This document shows, one piece after another, positions 9,663 to 19,500 of a stretch of DNA of 64,000 nucleotides. The position numbers were made by a program, and so were the translations under genes. The stretch's first letter is position 1, and each line of letters opens with the position of its first letter. The notes below the pieces were generated by a model that saw only the letters and a list, made by a program, of their open reading frames with translations, ran no database searches and was not told the origin of the DNA. This stretch comes from G965267335 sp965267335 (GTDB lineage Bacteria > Bacteroidota > Bacteroidia > Cytophagales > JAAEPT01), in NCBI GenBank assembly GCA_965267335.1, contig OZ253953.1, positions 1,674,001-1,738,000 on the forward strand. The letters run 5' to 3'.

Positions 9663-12600
9663 TTAGCGAATAACCTTTATCGTTTGAAGTTCATTACCAT
9701 GTTGTACGTGAACAAGATATACTCCTGGGCTTAGATAGTCATAACTAAAGAGTGTTGTAGGATTAGAGGTGGATTGTGATTCAATAATTTTGCCATCAAC
9801 ACTGTATACCTTGATCCATGTTTTGTCATTACCAGCACTAGTGATAAGGAGTGAGCTTTGAGTTTTGTGAACAACTTGTAGTAAGCTCTCGTGGCCAGGT
9901 GTCAATACCACAATCTTGGAAGTATTATTCTTTCCGTCAAAATCAACCTGAACAATTCGATAGAAAACTAACTGATCTCTTTCATATTGGTGGTCGTTGA
10001 ATTGATAACTGATAGCTTCAGCAGAGTTTCCATTTCCCGCTACGCTGCCTATGTCAAAGAACATATTGCCATCATAGGATTTTTGAATTATAAAATGGCT
10101 GTTGTTTTCCTCGGAAGTGGTGACCCATTCTATCGAGGAATATTCCAAATGGGATGTTGCTGCAATGTTGCCGTAGGTCACCGGAAGAGGATCACTACAA
10201 ACCCACATTTCAGAAGTACTGCCCGAAGGAGTCGTTTGCGTAGCAGTGAGTGCATTTTGCTGTGCAGCGGAGTAACCCATATTGTGTGTTACGGACCAGT
10301 TGCCGCCACCGTCCACAACAGCGGTTCCTCTGTAGGCTTCACCCTCGCAATTGCAATCACCGCCACCGTCTCCGGTGAAGTTATAGTATACATGTACTGT
10401 GTTACCGGCAGTTCCGGTGCCACTGATGGTGTTGGCATCAGTTGTAGTAACGACCGGAGCCACTACGCTTTCATTTTCTGAACCGGATTCAAGGTCTATG
10501 GCCTCTCCGCCATTGCAATAGATCTTGTTACCAATAATTGTTTCAAAATTTATTGTGCCACCATAATTGGACACTCTCACTCCATGCAGGCCATTTTGTG
10601 AAATATGATTTCTTTCATTTGCACCAAGCCCACCTATATTACAATCATTGACTGTTTGGCCTCCATAGGTCATCAGCCATATTCCATTCAGGGCGTTACC
10701 AAATCCAGCAGTTTGGTTCATGTTGATATCGAGACCGATGATATTGTTCTGTATATCAGTGTTGGTTGAAACCTGAGATCTGATACCGTCTTCATTCAGA
10801 CTACAACATACCAGGTTGCCTTCACCTGAATTTGTTGTTCCTATGGTATTATTAGAACTTCCATCAAGGAAGAATATACCTATTCCCCCGTTTCCAACAG
10901 CTATTGTGCCTGAGGTGTCTGAGCCTACATAGTTTCCTATGAAGGTAGTATTGGTGCTTGCTCCATCAGCGAAAAAACCATGGTGTCCTGCTGCGGTACC
11001 ATTTCCTGAGATATAGTTGCGATCGGAGCTGGTGGAACCACCAACTGTATTATTTGATGAACCGGCTCCGAATCTGAGTCCAATGGTGCCATTCCCAAGA
11101 TCACTTGAACCGTTCCTTGCAAGTCCGATGTAATTGCCAGTAAAAGTGTTATTATCAATGTCTAGCATATTAAAACCTACCTGAGTGTTACCATTCACGA
11201 AATTATCTGACCAGGTATTCGTGCTACAGTCATTTTGTGCTTGTATACCATGAGTTCCGTTGGCAATTGCGGTATTGCCAGTGCTGTCACAGCCAATGTA
11301 GTTATTGGTAAAATCACTATTGTCTACGTTATCTAAAAAAATTCCGAAGTTATTATTCCCTGAAAAAACATTTTTCTCCAGGGCATTGCTACCACCTACA
11401 GTAACACCTGTAGAAGTTGTTATTGATAAGCCTGAGTCATTATTTGCTAAGGCAGCCAGACCAGTAGCCGTGACTCCTACAAAGTTTCCCATAATAGTAT
11501 GACCGTTACAATTGGTTATAGAGATACCATTTTCGCCCGCTGCATCTCCGTTATCCGAGATAATATTTCGTTCGTTCAATGTTGAGCCACCAATCTCACA
11601 ATTATCAGATGCAGAAATATAAATACCATGCGCGTTATTTGCTATTCCAGTGGATCCATCAAAGTTTACACCTATGTAATTACCCCTTATAATCGTACGA
11701 TGACTAGCGTTGTCAATATTGATGCCGCTGAAGGTATTCCCTGAAATTAAGTTACCCTCATCAGCCCCTGTGCCACCAATTTGCGTATCAACACTGTTTT
11801 CAATGTTAATTCCATGTATGGCATTAGTCAGAGCAGCAGTCCCGGCTGAATTAGTGCCTATATAATTAGCCCGGATGATACAATTATCCGAAGTGTTGGT
11901 TACTGTAATACCTATCCCAAGTCCTCCTGCGCCATTTCCAGAAATTACATTTCGGTCATTGGACGTGCTTCCTCCAATTGTAGTATTGTCAGCATTATCT
12001 AAATTAATGCCATGGCCATCATTCCCCAGGTCAGTAGAGCCGTCTGCTCCTGGTCCTATGTAGTTGTTGATGATTTCTGTACCGGTACTGCTGCTGACTA
12101 ATATTCCATGATTCCCATTTCCACTAATTACGTTGCCATTTGATGTGACGCCAATTTGGTTGTCATTGGATGCATCAACTCTGATTCCTCTCTGTCCGTT
12201 GCCCAGGTCTGTATTTCCCCCTGTACCGGTTCCTATATAATTATTTTGGATAATACAGTCTGTGCTGCCACCATCAATAAAAATACCCTCATCTGCGCAT
12301 CCGGAAATAATGTTTCGGTCTACAGGACTTGAGCTGCCAATTTTGATGTTGCTGCTGGCGTTTGTGATGTAAATTCCATTGTCATTTATTATTGCTCCTG
12401 GAACTGCCCCTGTCAGGTCGAGACCAATCCAACAGCCCCTGATGGTTATATTCGTTACACCATTTATTTCAATTCCGTCCTGTGTACATCCCCATATGAC
12501 AATGCCTCTAACAAATGATCCGGTGGCTCCGGCATTATTTATTAGAAATCCATGAGTAAAACCATCGATTCCAATCACGGGGGAATTAGAGGCATAACTA

Positions 12601-12869
12601 GTGGCCGTATACCCATCGATGGTTACACCTTCTGTTGGACTGGGTAAGTCTGACGCAAGAGTAATTGTGTGTGTGCCAGCTCCAAGCCCGGAGAAATCTA
12701 TTATGTCATTGCCTCCGGAGTTTGCTGTCGCATTGGCATCAATTATTGCCTGACGTAAAGAACCCGCCCCAGCGTCATTGGTGTTGGTGACATTAAATGT
12801 AGTAATGGCTTTAGTTTCGCTCGTAAACAATAAAGCTAGCACTGCGGTAAGTAAAAATGTCCTGTTCAT
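9663..12869 (-). CDS. Large secreted right-handed beta-helix protein with T9SS sorting domain
   Basis: The 1068-residue product starts with a signal peptide (to about residue 21) and the module opening GSLRQAIIDAN...IIDFSGLGAGTHTI, common at the start of Bacteroidota parallel beta-helix proteins. Residues about 50-790 are built from many imperfect repeats with cores such as RNVISGNG, GIxIxN and NYIGxxxxG, typical of NosD/pectate-lyase-like right-handed beta-helices. An Ig/FN3-like segment follows (about 790-900), then a domain with YNHxY/VTTSEENNSHFIIQKS features (about 905-985), and a T9SS type A sorting domain ending GVYLVHV...QTIKVIR. The likely role is cell-surface or secreted adhesion, or polysaccharide binding or cleavage; no catalytic residues can be assigned. 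The gene is transcribed alone. Confidence 0.85.
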   Translation of the reverse strand: MNRTFLLTAVLALLFTSETKAITTFNVTNTNDAGAGSLRQAIIDANATANSGGNDIIDFSGLGAGTHTITLASDLPSPTEGVTIDGYTATSYASNSPVIGIDGFTHGFLINNAGATGSFVRGIVIWGCTQDGIEINGVTNITIRGCWIGLDLTGAVPGAIINDNGIYITNASSNIKIGSSSPVDRNIISGCADEGIFIDGGSTDCIIQNNYIGTGTGGNTDLGNGQRGIRVDASNDNQIGVTSNGNVISGNGNHGILVSSSTGTEIINNYIGPGADGSTDLGNDGHGINLDNADNTTIGGSTSNDRNVISGNGAGGLGIGITVTNTSDNCIIRANYIGTNSAGTAALTNAIHGINIENSVDTQIGGTGADEGNLISGNTFSGINIDNASHRTIIRGNYIGVNFDGSTGIANNAHGIYISASDNCEIGGSTLNERNIISDNGDAAGENGISITNCNGHTIMGNFVGVTATGLAALANNDSGLSITTSTGVTVGGSNALEKNVFSGNNNFGIFLDNVDNSDFTNNYIGCDSTGNTAIANGTHGIQAQNDCSTNTWSDNFVNGNTQVGFNMLDIDNNTFTGNYIGLARNGSSDLGNGTIGLRFGAGSSNNTVGGSTSSDRNYISGNGTAAGHHGFFADGASTNTTFIGNYVGSDTSGTIAVGNGGIGIFFLDGSSNNTIGTTNSGEGNLVCCSLNEDGIRSQVSTNTDIQNNIIGLDINMNQTAGFGNALNGIWLMTYGGQTVNDCNIGGLGANERNHISQNGLHGVRVSNYGGTINFETIIGNKIYCNGGEAIDLESGSENESVVAPVVTTTDANTISGTGTAGNTVHVYYNFTGDGGGDCNCEGEAYRGTAVVDGGGNWSVTHNMGYSAAQQNALTATQTTPSGSTSEMWVCSDPLPVTYGNIAATSHLEYSSIEWVTTSEENNSHFIIQKSYDGNMFFDIGSVAGNGNSAEAISYQFNDHQYERDQLVFYRIVQVDFDGKNNTSKIVVLTPGHESLLQVVHKTQSSLLITSAGNDKTWIKVYSVDGKIIESQSTSNPTTLFSYDYLSPGVYLVHVQHGNELQTIKVIR
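10560..12720 (-). repeat. Intragenic beta-helix coil repeats
   Basis: Within the beta-helix gene, coding repeats recur with a period of roughly 45-65 codons. Each holds an IGG...RN.ISGNG turn followed by GI.I......I..NYIG and a G.....GN/N.HGI turn. Copies are diverged rather than exact, so the repeat is visible mainly in protein. Such arrays can vary in copy number by recombination or slippage. Confidence 0.75.
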
Positions 12870-13103
12870 AAGCTAAGTAACTGGTGATTGTGTGCTAAGG
12901 TCCTGTAATGTAATATTGGTGTGATTTTTTGCGTAGTTGTGTTAGAATATTTTCGATAAAGCCGTGAGATTCATCGGTGAAAAACAGGGGTATTAATTGG
13001 ATGAAATGGCTGAAAAAATAACCTATAGAACGGTGAGAGTAATGTTTGGTGGAATTGCTTTACACTTTAAGCGCACCTCCCGTTTTTGTATTTGAGTCGC
13101 AAG

Positions 13104-13130
13104 AAATAAAAAAGGGCACTAAGCCCTTTA
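13104..13130 (-). terminator. Rho-independent terminator after ppnP
   Basis: Perfect 7-bp arms at 13111-13117 (AAAGGGC) and 13123-13129 (GCCCTTT) flank a 5-nt loop. Read on the minus strand, the hairpin runs directly into a TTTTTTAT tract. It lies immediately after the ppnP stop codon. Confidence 0.8.
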
Positions 13131-13132
13131 GC

Positions 13133-13414
13133 TTAAATATATTGGCATAAGTAAGCTGTATTTCCCACAGACTTTACTTTAAAGCTGGAATCACCCGGTA
13201 CATTAAATTTTTCTCCGCTTTTGAACGAGACCCATTCTGATGCACCTGGAAGTAAGGCTTGCAACTCACCATCAACTACATTCATAATTTCTGGTTTTCC
13301 TGTACTGAACTCGTATTCGCCTTCTTTCATCACTCCCAATGTGCTATCATTACCATCATTGTTATAACCTAGTGACTTGACGTTACCTTCGAAGTATTCG
13401 TTAAAATTGATCAT
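13133..13414 (-). CDS. ppnP: Pyrimidine/purine nucleoside phosphorylase
   Basis: This is a small cupin of the PpnP (YaiE, DUF1255) family, which phosphorolyses several purine and pyrimidine nucleosides to base plus ribose-1-phosphate. The 93-residue product carries the family pattern INFNEYFEGNVKSLG, GVMKEGEYEFSTGKPE, a short LLPG loop, then FNVPGDSSF and a C-terminal AYLCQYI. The ATG at 13414 gives the standard family length and N-terminus; an upstream start at 13438 would add eight residues. It is monocistronic, with a recognisable promoter upstream and a hairpin terminator downstream. Confidence 0.93.
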   Translation of the reverse strand: MINFNEYFEGNVKSLGYNNDGNDSTLGVMKEGEYEFSTGKPEIMNVVDGELQALLPGASEWVSFKSGEKFNVPGDSSFKVKSVGNTAYLCQYI

Positions 13415-13435
13415 ATCTATTAGTTTTTGAGTTGG

Positions 13436-13467
13436 CAAAGATAGGAGCTAGGATTTAGTTCTATAAA
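13436..13467 (-). promoter_or_regulatory. Candidate Bacteroidota promoter for ppnP
   Basis: On the minus strand, TTTA (13467-13464), a 20-bp spacer and TATCTTTG (13443-13436) follow one another. The -7 box fits TAnnTTTG exactly and the -33 box has one mismatch. Transcription would begin about 15 bases before the ppnP start codon. Confidence 0.5.
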
Positions 13468-13536
13468 TGCATAGCATATTTTTTCATCTCACCCGTCAGC
13501 ATTGTTAAATAGTATGTTCAACTAAACGTCATTAAT

Positions 13537-13788
13537 ATGAACCGTGAATTTTTTAGAACTTTTGTAGGAGGAGCCTTGATCGGGGCAATATTGTTCTTCG
13601 CTCCTTTTATGGTACTTAATGTACTTGTCTTTTTTCTGATTTTCAGAATAATTTTCTTCCTGTTTAAGGGACGTGGTCATAAGAAACATTTATGGGCATA
13701 TGCCGATAGGATAAGAAACATGAGTGATGATGAGTATCAGAATTATAAAGCCAACTACCGGAGTTGCGGTGGATGGCGTGGTAAATGA
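13537..13788 (+). CDS. Small hypothetical membrane protein
   Basis: I do not recognise the family. The 83-residue product has a long hydrophobic region (about 8-45) that could form two membrane helices, VGGALIGAILFFAPFMVL and VLVFFLIFRIIFFLF. A basic stretch and a soluble tail with MSDDEYQNYKANY follow. The ATG at 13537 comes right after a short AT-rich gap divergent from ppnP. The stop overlaps the next small gene by 4 bp (ATGA), so the two are probably co-translated. Confidence 0.55.
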   Translation: MNREFFRTFVGGALIGAILFFAPFMVLNVLVFFLIFRIIFFLFKGRGHKKHLWAYADRIRNMSDDEYQNYKANYRSCGGWRGK

Positions 13789-13976
13789 ATTTCAATTTAA
13801 ACCAAAGCAGTATGAAGCGTTCAAATAGAATATGGATAGGTATATTAGGAGGAGTAATGTCAATTGGCATTTTAACCGCAACCGTAGGTCCACGATATTG
13901 GAAACACCGGGTATCTCATTTTAAGAATTGCACTAGTCATAAGTGTGATCAGACCGGAAAAGGTGTGACCAAATAG
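13785..13976 (+). CDS. Small hypothetical single-pass membrane protein
   Basis: The 63-residue product has one hydrophobic segment (about 16-34) preceded by basic residues, then a short basic tail with two Cys (NCTSHKCDQ). The start could be the ATG at 13785, which overlaps the previous stop as ATGA, or the internal ATG ten codons on (MKRSNRIW). No family is recognised. A strong hairpin terminator follows the stop, which supports a real two-gene unit. Confidence 0.5.
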   Translation: MNFNLNQSSMKRSNRIWIGILGGVMSIGILTATVGPRYWKHRVSHFKNCTSHKCDQTGKGVTK

Positions 13977-13981
13977 GAGTG

Positions 13982-14012
13982 AGCCCCGACTGATTGATGT
14001 TGGGGCTTTTCT
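13982..14012 (+). terminator. Rho-independent terminator
   Basis: Arms AGCCCCGAC (13982-13990) and GTTGGGGCT (13999-14007) pair with one G-T pair around an 8-nt loop and are followed by TTTTCTCT. It ends the two small membrane genes and faces the 3' end of the convergent epimerase gene. Confidence 0.8.
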
Positions 14013-14021
14013 CTAATTGAG

Positions 14022-15020
14022 TTAAGGCTGTTGTAATCCTCTTATTATCTCGGAGTCAGTTAGTTTTAATTCAGGAGAAAAGGGATCGTTTTTAATTAGT
14101 TTAGGTCCATCCAGGTCTACCCAGTCAGCTAGTGGTGCCAATTGCCATGCGGCCTGGCAGGCAAGAGAGGATTCCGACATACAACCAAGAACCGTTTTTA
14201 AACCCTTTTCTCTGGCGTTTCTTAAAGATTGCACGGCCTCGGTGATTCCCCCACTTTTCATGAGTTTGACATTAATACCGTGGAAAGAAGTGCCGATTGT
14301 GTCGAGGTCCACAATTGTTTGATAGGATTCATCGGCCAAAATTGGAATAGGACTTCTGTCCTTGAGCCATCTATGAGATTCGAGGTCATGTTTGTCAAAT
14401 GGTTGTTCGAGATAAGCTGCTCCCATTGCTTTTAATTTGATACACCATTCAAGAGCATATTCTTTGTTTGAAAATCCCTGATTGGCATCTACAACAAATG
14501 GCTTGTCAGAAAATTGTGAATAGTTTGTGATCATCTTATGTATTGATTCCTCTGTTACCTTTAGTTTGAAGTAAGTTTCTTCTGACGCCAGTTCTATTTT
14601 CGCTTTCATTTCAGCAGAAGTTGAGATTCCTAAGGTGAAGGAGCTTTCTTTTAACGATGGGTCGATCCCGTACATTTGTTGGATGGAGGTGTTTTGGATT
14701 TTACATAAGAGGTTATGAAGTGCTATGTCAAGTGCAGCAATAGCAAATCGGTGGTCGGGGTATTTTTCTTTGAAATCTATATTTATGGCAATAACTTCTT
14801 CAATATCAGAAATAGAATTTGGTAGTGTAATCTGGCTGATGAATTGTTTCAGGGTTTCCAGAGTTTCGCGATAGTAAGGGATAAATATGCATTCACCGAT
14901 TCCTCTGAATTTTCCCTGTGAGACAAGCAAATACGCGTTATCAGTAAATGATCGAGTAGTATGTGCAATTTTAAAGGGGTGCTCAAAAAATAAACGATAT
15001 GGTAAAATTTTAACCTCCAC
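14022..15020 (-). CDS. L-Ala-D/L-Glu (dipeptide) epimerase, enolase superfamily
   Basis: This is an enolase-superfamily enzyme of the muconate-lactonizing subgroup, best matching dipeptide epimerases that racemise L-Ala-D-Glu released from recycled murein. Seen in order: an N-terminal capping domain with the ARGE-like GIGECI stretch; KLKVTEE near residue 188 with the KxK catalytic lysine; metal ligands in VVDANQG, LEQPF and ILADES; the second catalytic lysine in INVKLMKSGG; and the C-terminal GCMSESSLACQAA and DLDGP motifs. Length (332) is normal. The start is a GTG at 15018-15020, just past a terminator for the upstream operon. Substrate specificity within the family varies, so the dipeptide is an inference. 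Confidence 0.85.
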   Translation of the reverse strand: MEVKILPYRLFFEHPFKIAHTTRSFTDNAYLLVSQGKFRGIGECIFIPYYRETLETLKQFISQITLPNSISDIEEVIAINIDFKEKYPDHRFAIAALDIALHNLLCKIQNTSIQQMYGIDPSLKESSFTLGISTSAEMKAKIELASEETYFKLKVTEESIHKMITNYSQFSDKPFVVDANQGFSNKEYALEWCIKLKAMGAAYLEQPFDKHDLESHRWLKDRSPIPILADESYQTIVDLDTIGTSFHGINVKLMKSGGITEAVQSLRNAREKGLKTVLGCMSESSLACQAAWQLAPLADWVDLDGPKLIKNDPFSPELKLTDSEIIRGLQQP

Positions 15021-15044
15021 GGTATATTATACGAAAAAGGGCAT

Positions 15045-15080
15045 AAAAAAACCGAAGCGACTTACACTTCGGTTTTAATG
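15045..15080 (-). terminator. Rho-independent terminator ending the Sia/Che operon
   Basis: Ten-bp arms AAAACCGAAG (15048-15057) and CTTCGGTTTT (15067-15076) flank a 9-nt loop. On the minus strand the hairpin leads into TTTTTTTATGC. It lies 23 bp after the last gene of the long minus-strand operon and before the epimerase. Confidence 0.85.
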
Positions 15081-15098
15081 GGAAGATATTAATATTTT

Positions 15099-15533
15099 TT
15101 ACCTCTTGAATCCAAGCACACTCAATCCACATTGATCAGGAGTGTCCTTGAAAGAGAATGTCATATAATGTACGCCAGTTGTTTTACACTGGTATCCCAA
15201 TGGGAAATAAACATCACCTTTGTTGTTGCTGGCTAACAGTTTGTGATTGGGGTCATAAAGTTTAATAACGATATTACTTTGTTCTCCGTTGTTATTGGCA
15301 ATATTAAGCATGTAAATGGTGCCCTTGCTAAATACAAAGCTATATTCTATTTCACCATTCGCGTTTGCTTTGCCACCGTCCAATAGGTATGATTTTATAA
15401 ATGTGAATCCATCAGCCAGGCCTGAAATGCATTTGTCTTTATGATCCATTGCATTGCACTGCGCATTCGACTTATTTACACTTAACAGGCTAAACGCTGT
15501 TACTAATGTTAGGATTGTGATAATTCTTCCCAT
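15099..15533 (-). CDS. Hypothetical secreted protein
   Basis: The product has a signal peptide (about 1-24, ending SNAQ) and a mature part of about 120 residues. Several Cys (QCNAMDHKDKC, YQCKTTG, DQCG) could form disulfides, and the predicted beta pattern ends YMTFSFKDT...GLSVLGFKR. The family is not recognised. It is the last gene of the minus-strand run from 28282, 15 bp after the lipoprotein gene and followed by a strong terminator, so it is likely expressed with the signalling genes. It could be an extracytoplasmic partner of that system, but nothing in the sequence proves this. Confidence 0.6.
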   Translation of the reverse strand: MGRIITILTLVTAFSLLSVNKSNAQCNAMDHKDKCISGLADGFTFIKSYLLDGGKANANGEIEYSFVFSKGTIYMLNIANNNGEQSNIVIKLYDPNHKLLASNNKGDVYFPLGYQCKTTGVHYMTFSFKDTPDQCGLSVLGFKR

Positions 15534-15548
15534 AACCAGGTAATTTAA

Positions 15549-16469
15549 TTATTCTATTATATTCTTTCTAATGTCCTTAACTGTTGCAGAAATGTTCTGA
15601 AAGTCTTCCTCACTATAACTGATAACTGTCTCACTATTGTCAACAACCATCATGATTCCATCCTGCTCAACAATTTCCGGCTCACCTTCAATGACTTCGA
15701 TCTTAACTGCATCATACGCTTCATTCAGTTTTTTCAGATCAGCAATAAAAGGAGCAATTTTATTGTCTTCTTTGTAGTAGTCAAGCAATTGCAATAACTG
15801 TTCCAACCCCGCTTTTTGCTCCCCAATCTTATCCTTGAGTTCAGCGTTTGGTTTATCATTATACACATTGCATGCCAAACTTAATCCTTCAATCCATCCA
15901 CCGGTTAAAAGGAGCACGCTCAACTGCTCCCGATTTTGGTTTTGCAAATGTAAATTTATTTTTTCAAAGTTCGAAGTAGTTATAACTAACAGTGAGTCAA
16001 GGTTATTACTATTCTTTATTAGGTTGGTCAAGACTTCAGATGCAAAGAACTGATCAATACTAAGGTCCTTTGCAAGAGACCGCACATTAGACAGGTAAGC
16101 AAGCCCATCCTGGTTTTGATTATAAATGTTGGTATACGCGAGATCAGAACCGTAGATTCCTAAATTAAGGGCTTTGTCGTAGGTATCCGTATAATTCAGT
16201 ACGTTTTCGGAAGGGTTAAGATAACTGACATCATACTCACTCCCGATGCTCTTTATCAAGAATGACATTTCCAGAGGTGATGGGATTGAGTTGAAAATTT
16301 GTGTGATTTCGGCTTTCTCCTCTTCAGTAAATTCTGTCTTTTGTGTTTCACTGATGGTCTTCAAAGAATCCTTGGTGGCTTCAAGGTCTTCTATGCTTGG
16401 TTTTTTTTCGCTTTCACCACAGCTCAACAATAAGCTGCAAGTCAGGGATGCCAGGATTAGTTTTTTCAT
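15549..16469 (-). CDS. Hypothetical lipoprotein of the Sia/Che operon
   Basis: The N-terminus is a lipoprotein signal with LLLSCGES, giving an acylated Cys near residue 17. The rest is predominantly helical, Glu/Lys/Leu rich and of low complexity near the start (about 20-50), followed by an alpha-helical domain of about 200 residues. A short C-terminal beta segment has DGIMMVVDNSETVISY. No family is recognised. It lies 44 bp after the ABC protein and 15 bp before the secreted protein gene. It may be a periplasmic or outer-membrane partner of the ABC protein. Confidence 0.6.
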   Translation of the reverse strand: MKKLILASLTCSLLLSCGESEKKPSIEDLEATKDSLKTISETQKTEFTEEEKAEITQIFNSIPSPLEMSFLIKSIGSEYDVSYLNPSENVLNYTDTYDKALNLGIYGSDLAYTNIYNQNQDGLAYLSNVRSLAKDLSIDQFFASEVLTNLIKNSNNLDSLLVITTSNFEKINLHLQNQNREQLSVLLLTGGWIEGLSLACNVYNDKPNAELKDKIGEQKAGLEQLLQLLDYYKEDNKIAPFIADLKKLNEAYDAVKIEVIEGEPEIVEQDGIMMVVDNSETVISYSEEDFQNISATVKDIRKNIIE

Positions 16470-16513
16470 CGTACGAATAATAATTTATTAAAAATTATTT
16501 AGAATAGTAATGC

Positions 16514-19500
16514 TTAATGGTGTTCTTTTTTACCTCTGAACTTAATTTTGCCCGCTAACTCAAGAGATTTCCTGAAAATATCAAAGTACAGTGTAAAGTA
16601 CAACAATAAGCTCATAAACCATATTACGGAAATATTGAAGTAAAAGGTGCTAAAATACTGTCCAAAAAGATGTTTTTGAGGGGCATAGAAATGTGCGCGA
16701 TAGTCCAGTGCTCCTGAAGGAGAGGGGGTTACGAATATCGGGTCGAGTCTCTGAATAATTCTGCCATCATGTTCCTCAATTCTTTTACTTGGTTTTAATA
16801 ATGTTTGTCTGACAATTTCATCCAAACTATTATTGAAGAATTCTGATTTTTTCTTTCTGATGTCATAGCCATTCAGTTCGAGGGTTTCCATTCTGGTATT
16901 TATTTCCTGATCAAAATGATTAAATACATCATTATAAAAGGCTGACCGCTGATTTAAATATTCCTTGAGATCGGAGGCTAAATTTTGGTCGAATCCATCA
17001 ACCGATACAGTATCACTAATCGGAGCAGTTTTGTTCTTGCTTCTTTCATTAAGGTAAAGGGTTTCATTTTTTATAAGTTTGAAATTTTCCTCGAATACGG
17101 GTTTGATAGAATCAGGAAGCTCCGAGTAACTTTTTACACTATAATCCCTTAATAAGTTTTCACACTCCTTTATTTTTTTCTGGACCCGAGGAATGTGATA
17201 TCCTTTAAAGAAGTTGGCCTGGCTTTTATTGCTTTCCAGCTCATAGAAGTATGCGAAATACTCATTCTGTGTGTACATTTCAACAGAAATAGCCTCATAT
17301 GCCCATCGTGAAGCCATCAAATCAGCTACAATTGGTGTGCTCTCTTTATTTGCTATATGCTCGTTGAGCTTATCAAAGCTAAATAATGCTCCGCTTAATA
17401 TCATTTGGGGAATCAAGAGCAGAGGAATGACTATGTAAACGGTAACTGCAGAGTTCAATGAAGCGGATATATTGAGGCCGAGGATATTAGCGAAACACGA
17501 AACACTAAATAAGGTCAGCCAGAAGCTGAATGTCATACCGTGGATTTCCAGTATCCAATTTCCTACTAAGACATAGGAAATGGTTTGTATAGCCGATAAA
17601 GTGAACAGCAGTCCAAATTTTGAAAACAAATAGCTGTTTTTGCTCAGGTTAAGAAATTTCTCTCTCTTAAGAATTTTCCGGTCTTTGATGATTTCTTCTG
17701 CGCTAACTGTCAGTCCCATAAACAAAGAAACCACGATGCTCATAAGTATATAAGCCGGAATATTTTCATTGTTCATGTATGTATACTCGGTACCCTCATT
17801 GGTATTCTTGTATCTGATAATGAAGGCCAACAAGAGAGCGAGAAATGGGGCTTCAAGTAGGTTAATAACCAGGTATTGACTATTACTTACCTTGGATTTG
17901 AGGTCTCTTAATGTATAAATCCACCACTGGATTATGGGGTTTGGTATTTTTAAATTTTTCGGAGGCGCTTCCTTTTCGTCAGGAAGGTGCTCAATATTAA
18001 AACTTTTATTGTAATGTTCAGCCCACTCAGGGGGAGTTACTTTTCGTTTTATGGTTTCCTGGCCATATTCATTTACTACCCGTTCTTCAATAATGTCAAA
18101 CATCTGTTCAGGGTTGACATTCCCGCATTCGCTACACTGCCCTTTATCACTGTTGATTTGATTGGAAGCCTTCTTGAAGTATACGATAGATTCGATAGGG
18201 TTGCCGTAGTAGATTGGATATCCTCCGGTGTCCATTATGAACATTTTATCGAACTTCTTGTAAATTTCTGAAGAGGGCTGGTGTATGACAACAAAAATAA
18301 GTTTGCCCTTGAGTGATAACTCCTTAAGAAGGTCTATAACATTTTCGGAATCTCTTGATGACAAGCCGCTTGTAGGCTCATCCACAAACATTACGGCAGG
18401 CTCTCTTATCAATTCTAAAGCAATATTAAGCCTTTTACGTTGTCCTCCACTAATTTTTTTGTTCAGTACGTTACCGACCTTGAGGTGTTTAATATGCTCA
18501 AGTCCCAGGCTGCTTAAGACGTTCCGGACCAATTGAATTAGTTCTTTTTCCGGTGTTCCCCGAAAACACATCTTTGCATTGTAATATAGATTTTCAAAGA
18601 CAGTAAGATCTTCAATAAGAATATCATCCTGTGAAATGTAGCCTATTACCCCCTGGACCTTGTCTTTTTCCTCGTGGATATCGATTCCATTGATAAGAAC
18701 TTGTCCTTTTGAAGGCTTTTCAAGCCCTGCCAATGCATTTAAAAGAGTAGTTTTACCCGCCCCTGAGGCTCCCATAATCCCAATCAGCTTGCCTTGTTTT
18801 TCGGTAATATTAATATCACGTAGTCCAATGGCTCCATTAGGGAATTTAAATTCCAGGTTTTTAACATTAAAAGTGATGTTTGTCTGGACCAGGTCATGGT
18901 TGAACTGAGCAACAATATCACTATAGTAGAGTGGCACTCCTATCGGGGGCTTAACCGTACTTCCATTGGAAAAGAGTTGTACCCATTGATTGCCTAAAGG
19001 GTGGTTATTTAGTAAAATTTCATCGGATCCTTTGTACTTGATGAAGTAAAGTTCAACACTTTTGACCTTCAGTATGAAGATGTGCCCATCCAGATTCTCT
19101 GATTGGATAAACAAGGACCTTTTATTGCCTGGATCCTTATGGGAAGAAATTAATATATCTTCAGAGTCCAAATCCTTGGTTTCTTCGCTGAGCACAAAGT
19201 TTTCCATGATCTGATACTCATTTTCTTCTATGTTAAATACAGTTGAAACTGTATTTATGATTTGCCTTCGCTGGGGGGTGAAGTTTTTATCCGAATTGAC
19301 CAGCTCCAATAGTTCAATTAATACGATTACTTTTTGTTTTTGAGTAAGCGTTTTATTGATCTTTTTGCAGATAGAGAGCGTTCTTACCGAGTCCTTTACT
19401 GAAGTAAGCTTGTTTCTGCTAGGGCGGTCTTTTCTTTCAGGACGGTCTGCTCTTCTTGGGCGATCAGGTCTTTCGGGCCTTTCTTTCTTTTTAGAGTCTT

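Noticed and set aside
9987..10481. Plus-strand ORF of 164 codons inside the beta-helix gene
   Set aside because: It is antisense to a clear coding region with repeat and sorting-domain structure; no independent support.
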